NCBI GenBank assembly: GCA_947454285.1
Contig: CANGJO010000059.1
Span: forward strand, 1-6,036
Source: Microbacteriaceae bacterium
Lineage (GTDB): Bacteria; Actinomycetota; Actinomycetes; Actinomycetales; Microbacteriaceae
Direction: 5' to 3'
DNA length: 6,036 nucleotides
Every line of letters begins with the position of its first letter. Within the stretch, counting starts at the first letter, position 1. This document shows, piece after piece, positions 4,238 to 6,036 of this stretch. The position numbers and the translations under genes were made by a program. The notes under the pieces are model-generated. The model had not been told where the DNA came from and ran no database searches. It saw only the letters and a program-made list of their open reading frames with translations.

Positions 4238-6036
4238 ATCGCTCATTTGGCCAGGGGGCACAGGGAGAACCTGATGCACCAAAAGCAACCAAGGTAAGTG
4301 CTCGCACCAAGCTGCGCTACAACTTCGACAACTCACTTTCAAAAGCTGGTGCGTTCGTTGGTTATGTATTCATCGCCATCATCGTTCTAGCTTTTGCGAT
4401 GACCGCCATTCAGGCCGGTATCGCTGCGGTTACACCGCTAAACACCCCACTTGATCCAGCCAGCTACTTCTTCAGCTACTGGGCAGCCTTCACCAAGATC
4501 CTTGGAATTGGAAGCACCGATGCGTGGGGCGCGCAGATCGTCAACTTTATTTACTGGGCAATCGGAATTGCAATTTCCGGTGCAGTAATTGGTTTTATCT
4601 CTGCCGCGATTCAGCGCGCAGTTGCTCGCCTAAAAGAAGGCAAGAGCGCAGTTATCGAATCAGGACACACCCTGATTCTTGGTTGGTCAAACCGTGTGTT
4701 CCCAATTCTTTCTGAGCTTGCTATTGCAAACGAAAACGTTCGCAAACCACGCGTTGTAATTTTTGCTGGCACTGCACGCGCAGTAATGGATGCGGAAATT
4801 GCATCACGAGTTCCAAACCTAGGCAAACTAAAAGTTATAACTCGCACTGGCGATATCACTAACCCAGAAGATTTGAAGCGCGCAAATGTTTCAACTGCAA
4901 AATCAATCATCATTCTTGATGCAGATGAGACCGGTGATGCAACTGTTGTATCAACTGTGCTTGCGGTTAAAGCAGTGAACGCAAATCCTGCAACTCGCAT
5001 CATCGCTGAGCTTGATGATGCAAACACTGCAGAAGCAATTAGCACCGCAACTAAGGGTCAGGTAATTGCAGTGCGCTCACACGATGTGATCGCACGAGTT
5101 ACCGCACAGGCTTCACGCCAGCCAGGCCTTGCAGCAGTAACTCTTGACCTGCTTGATTTTGCGGGGGACGAAATTTACTTTGCAGATGTACCAGCACTAG
5201 TTGGCAAGACCTACGCTGATGCACTGCTTGCATTCAACGGCGCAAGTGTTATCGGTGTAGTTGACGGCAAGGGCAACACCCACATCAACCCAGCACAGAC
5301 TTCAAAGATTGGTGCGGGTTCAAAGATCATCGCGATTGCCGAAGACGACGACAAGGTCGTTTACACCGGTGTGCGTGAAGACATTGCAAAGAAGAAGGTT
5401 GCCGCACACAAGGCACCTACTCGCAAGCCAGAGCACTTGTTGTTCATTGGTTGGTCATCAATGGGCCGTTCAGTTGTTTCTGAACTTTCATCATTCTTGC
5501 CAAAGGGTTCAACCGTGCACATCGTCGCAGAAAAGAAGCACGTTTCGCCTGATGAACTAAAGGGCTTGAAGTTTGGTGCAAATATTAAGGTGACACACGC
5601 ATCGGTGTCTGGCGACATTGATGAATTGATTGCCGCCGCTTCTGCAAAGAAGTACAACGAGGTAATCATTCTTGGCTATCGCGAGGCAATCAGTGAGACT
5701 GAGGCAGACGCGCAGACCATGTTGACCATGCTGCAGATGAACCAGCTGTTTGAGGCGCAGGGCAATGGCGTGGAGCCAACCCGTTTGGTTGCCGAGATTC
5801 TTGATAGCCGCAAGGCAGAGCTAGCCCGAGTCGCAGCTGCCGACGACATGGTGGTCAGCGACAACTTAGCTGCACTATTGATTGCTCAGGTATCTGAGAA
5901 CCCAGCGCTGGCCCCGGTATTCGACGACCTGTTCGACGCCGAAGGCGCATCAATCAACGTGAACCCTATCGAGCACTACGCACCACTGGGCAAGTCGATC
6001 GAGTTCGCTGAGCTAGTTGCGATTGGTCGCGCACAC
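4219..6036 (+). CDS. CASTOR/POLLUX-type ion channel with two RCK-like domains (C-terminus beyond window)
   Basis: 606 codons with no stop before the window edge. After a polar N-terminus (1-43), a membrane helix (about 44-70), a re-entrant pore-like segment (83-101, SYWAAFTKILGIGSTDAWG at 86-104) and a second helix (about 105-131) form a two-helix channel unit. A regulatory nucleotide-binding fold follows, starting ESGHTLILGWSNRVFPILSEL (147-167), then a TrkA-C-like segment (about 315-375, DEIYFADVPALVGKTYADAL) and a second fold starting LLFIGWSSMG (about 407-416). ESGHT-ILGWS is characteristic of the bacterial relatives of plant CASTOR/POLLUX/DMI1 channels, which gate K+ or other cations. 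The K+ filter TVGYG is absent. No Shine-Dalgarno precedes the ATG, the only plausible in-frame start, ten bases after the hspR stop, so translation is probably coupled to hspR. Family assignment is firm; ion and ligand are unknown. Confidence 0.85.
   Translation, partial: MSKNTENRSFGQGAQGEPDAPKATKVSARTKLRYNFDNSLSKAGAFVGYVFIAIIVLAFAMTAIQAGIAAVTPLNTPLDPASYFFSYWAAFTKILGIGSTDAWGAQIVNFIYWAIGIAISGAVIGFISAAIQRAVARLKEGKSAVIESGHTLILGWSNRVFPILSELAIANENVRKPRVVIFAGTARAVMDAEIASRVPNLGKLKVITRTGDITNPEDLKRANVSTAKSIIILDADETGDATVVSTVLAVKAVNANPATRIIAELDDANTAEAISTATKGQVIAVRSHDVIARVTAQASRQPGLAAVTLDLLDFAGDEIYFADVPALVGKTYADALLAFNGASVIGVVDGKGNTHINPAQTSKIGAGSKIIAIAEDDDKVVYTGVREDIAKKKVAAHKAPTRKPEHLLFIGWSSMGRSVVSELSSFLPKGSTVHIVAEKKHVSPDELKGLKFGANIKVTHASVSGDIDELIAAASAKKYNEVIILGYREAISETEADAQTMLTMLQMNQLFEAQGNGVEPTRLVAEILDSRKAELARVAAADDMVVSDNLAALLIAQVSENPALAPVFDDLFDAEGASINVNPIEHYAPLGKSIEFAELVAIGRAH

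Noticed and set aside
4274..4276. ATG after GGGAG as an alternative start for the channel gene
   Set aside because: It has a plausible ribosome binding site (GGGAGA, 4263-4268) but is out of frame with the channel protein, so it cannot start it.
4611..5045. 144-codon open frame on the minus strand
   Set aside because: It lies wholly opposite the channel gene, is low-complexity (Ala/Ser/Thr rich) and matches no family. It is a shadow of the codon bias on the other strand.
1..6036. Mobile elements, CRISPR arrays, tRNA or rRNA genes, novel defence system
   Set aside because: No transposase, terminal repeats, regularly spaced repeats or RNA gene signatures were seen. All space over 50 bases is taken by genes or by the dnaK control region.

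Overview
The window carries a complete heat-shock chaperone operon, dnaK-grpE-dnaJ-hspR, read on the + strand. It is followed almost without a gap by the first 606 codons of a CASTOR/POLLUX-type ion channel gene that runs off the right edge. On the left, divergently oriented, lies the 5' end of an Atg22/UMF1-type MFS transporter gene that runs off the left edge. The dnaK-grpE-dnaJ-hspR order, HspR with HAIR operators instead of CIRCE, DnaK without the proteobacterial insertion, and the form of the channel protein all point to an actinobacterium. The moderate GC content, GCA/TCA/CCA-rich codon use in highly expressed genes, very tight gene packing and a dnaK-linked DnaJ without a zinc finger suggest a small-genome member of the Micrococcales/Microbacteriaceae, such as a freshwater or marine Luna-type lineage. 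This placement is an inference and was not tested by any search.

Layout. 1-281 (-): N-terminus of the MFS transporter. 282-455: divergent control region with two HAIR-type operators whose centres are 52 bp apart, a sigma-70-like dnaK promoter between them, and a leader that can form a hairpin. 456-2285: dnaK. 2285-2842: grpE, overlapping dnaK by one base. 2858-3781: dnaJ, class B-like with no cysteine. 3795-4208: hspR, with a very strong Shine-Dalgarno sequence that can be masked by a small hairpin. 4219 to the end: channel gene.

How the genes work together. DnaK is the ATP-driven chaperone, DnaJ delivers substrate and triggers hydrolysis, and GrpE exchanges nucleotide. HspR is the MerR-like repressor that, by analogy with Streptomyces and Mycobacterium, binds the HAIR sites together with DnaK and closes the loop. 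The two sites flank and overlap the promoter, which suits repression. The operator next to the MFS gene could also affect that gene.

The backbone is a known system. The parts worth a second look are small: RNA structures at the dnaJ/hspR and hspR/channel junctions that could couple translation, two mutually exclusive hairpins around the channel start codon, a channel gene attached to the heat-shock operon with an unusual pore segment, and the absence of cysteine from every protein in the window. There is no sign of mobile elements, CRISPR, tRNA or rRNA.
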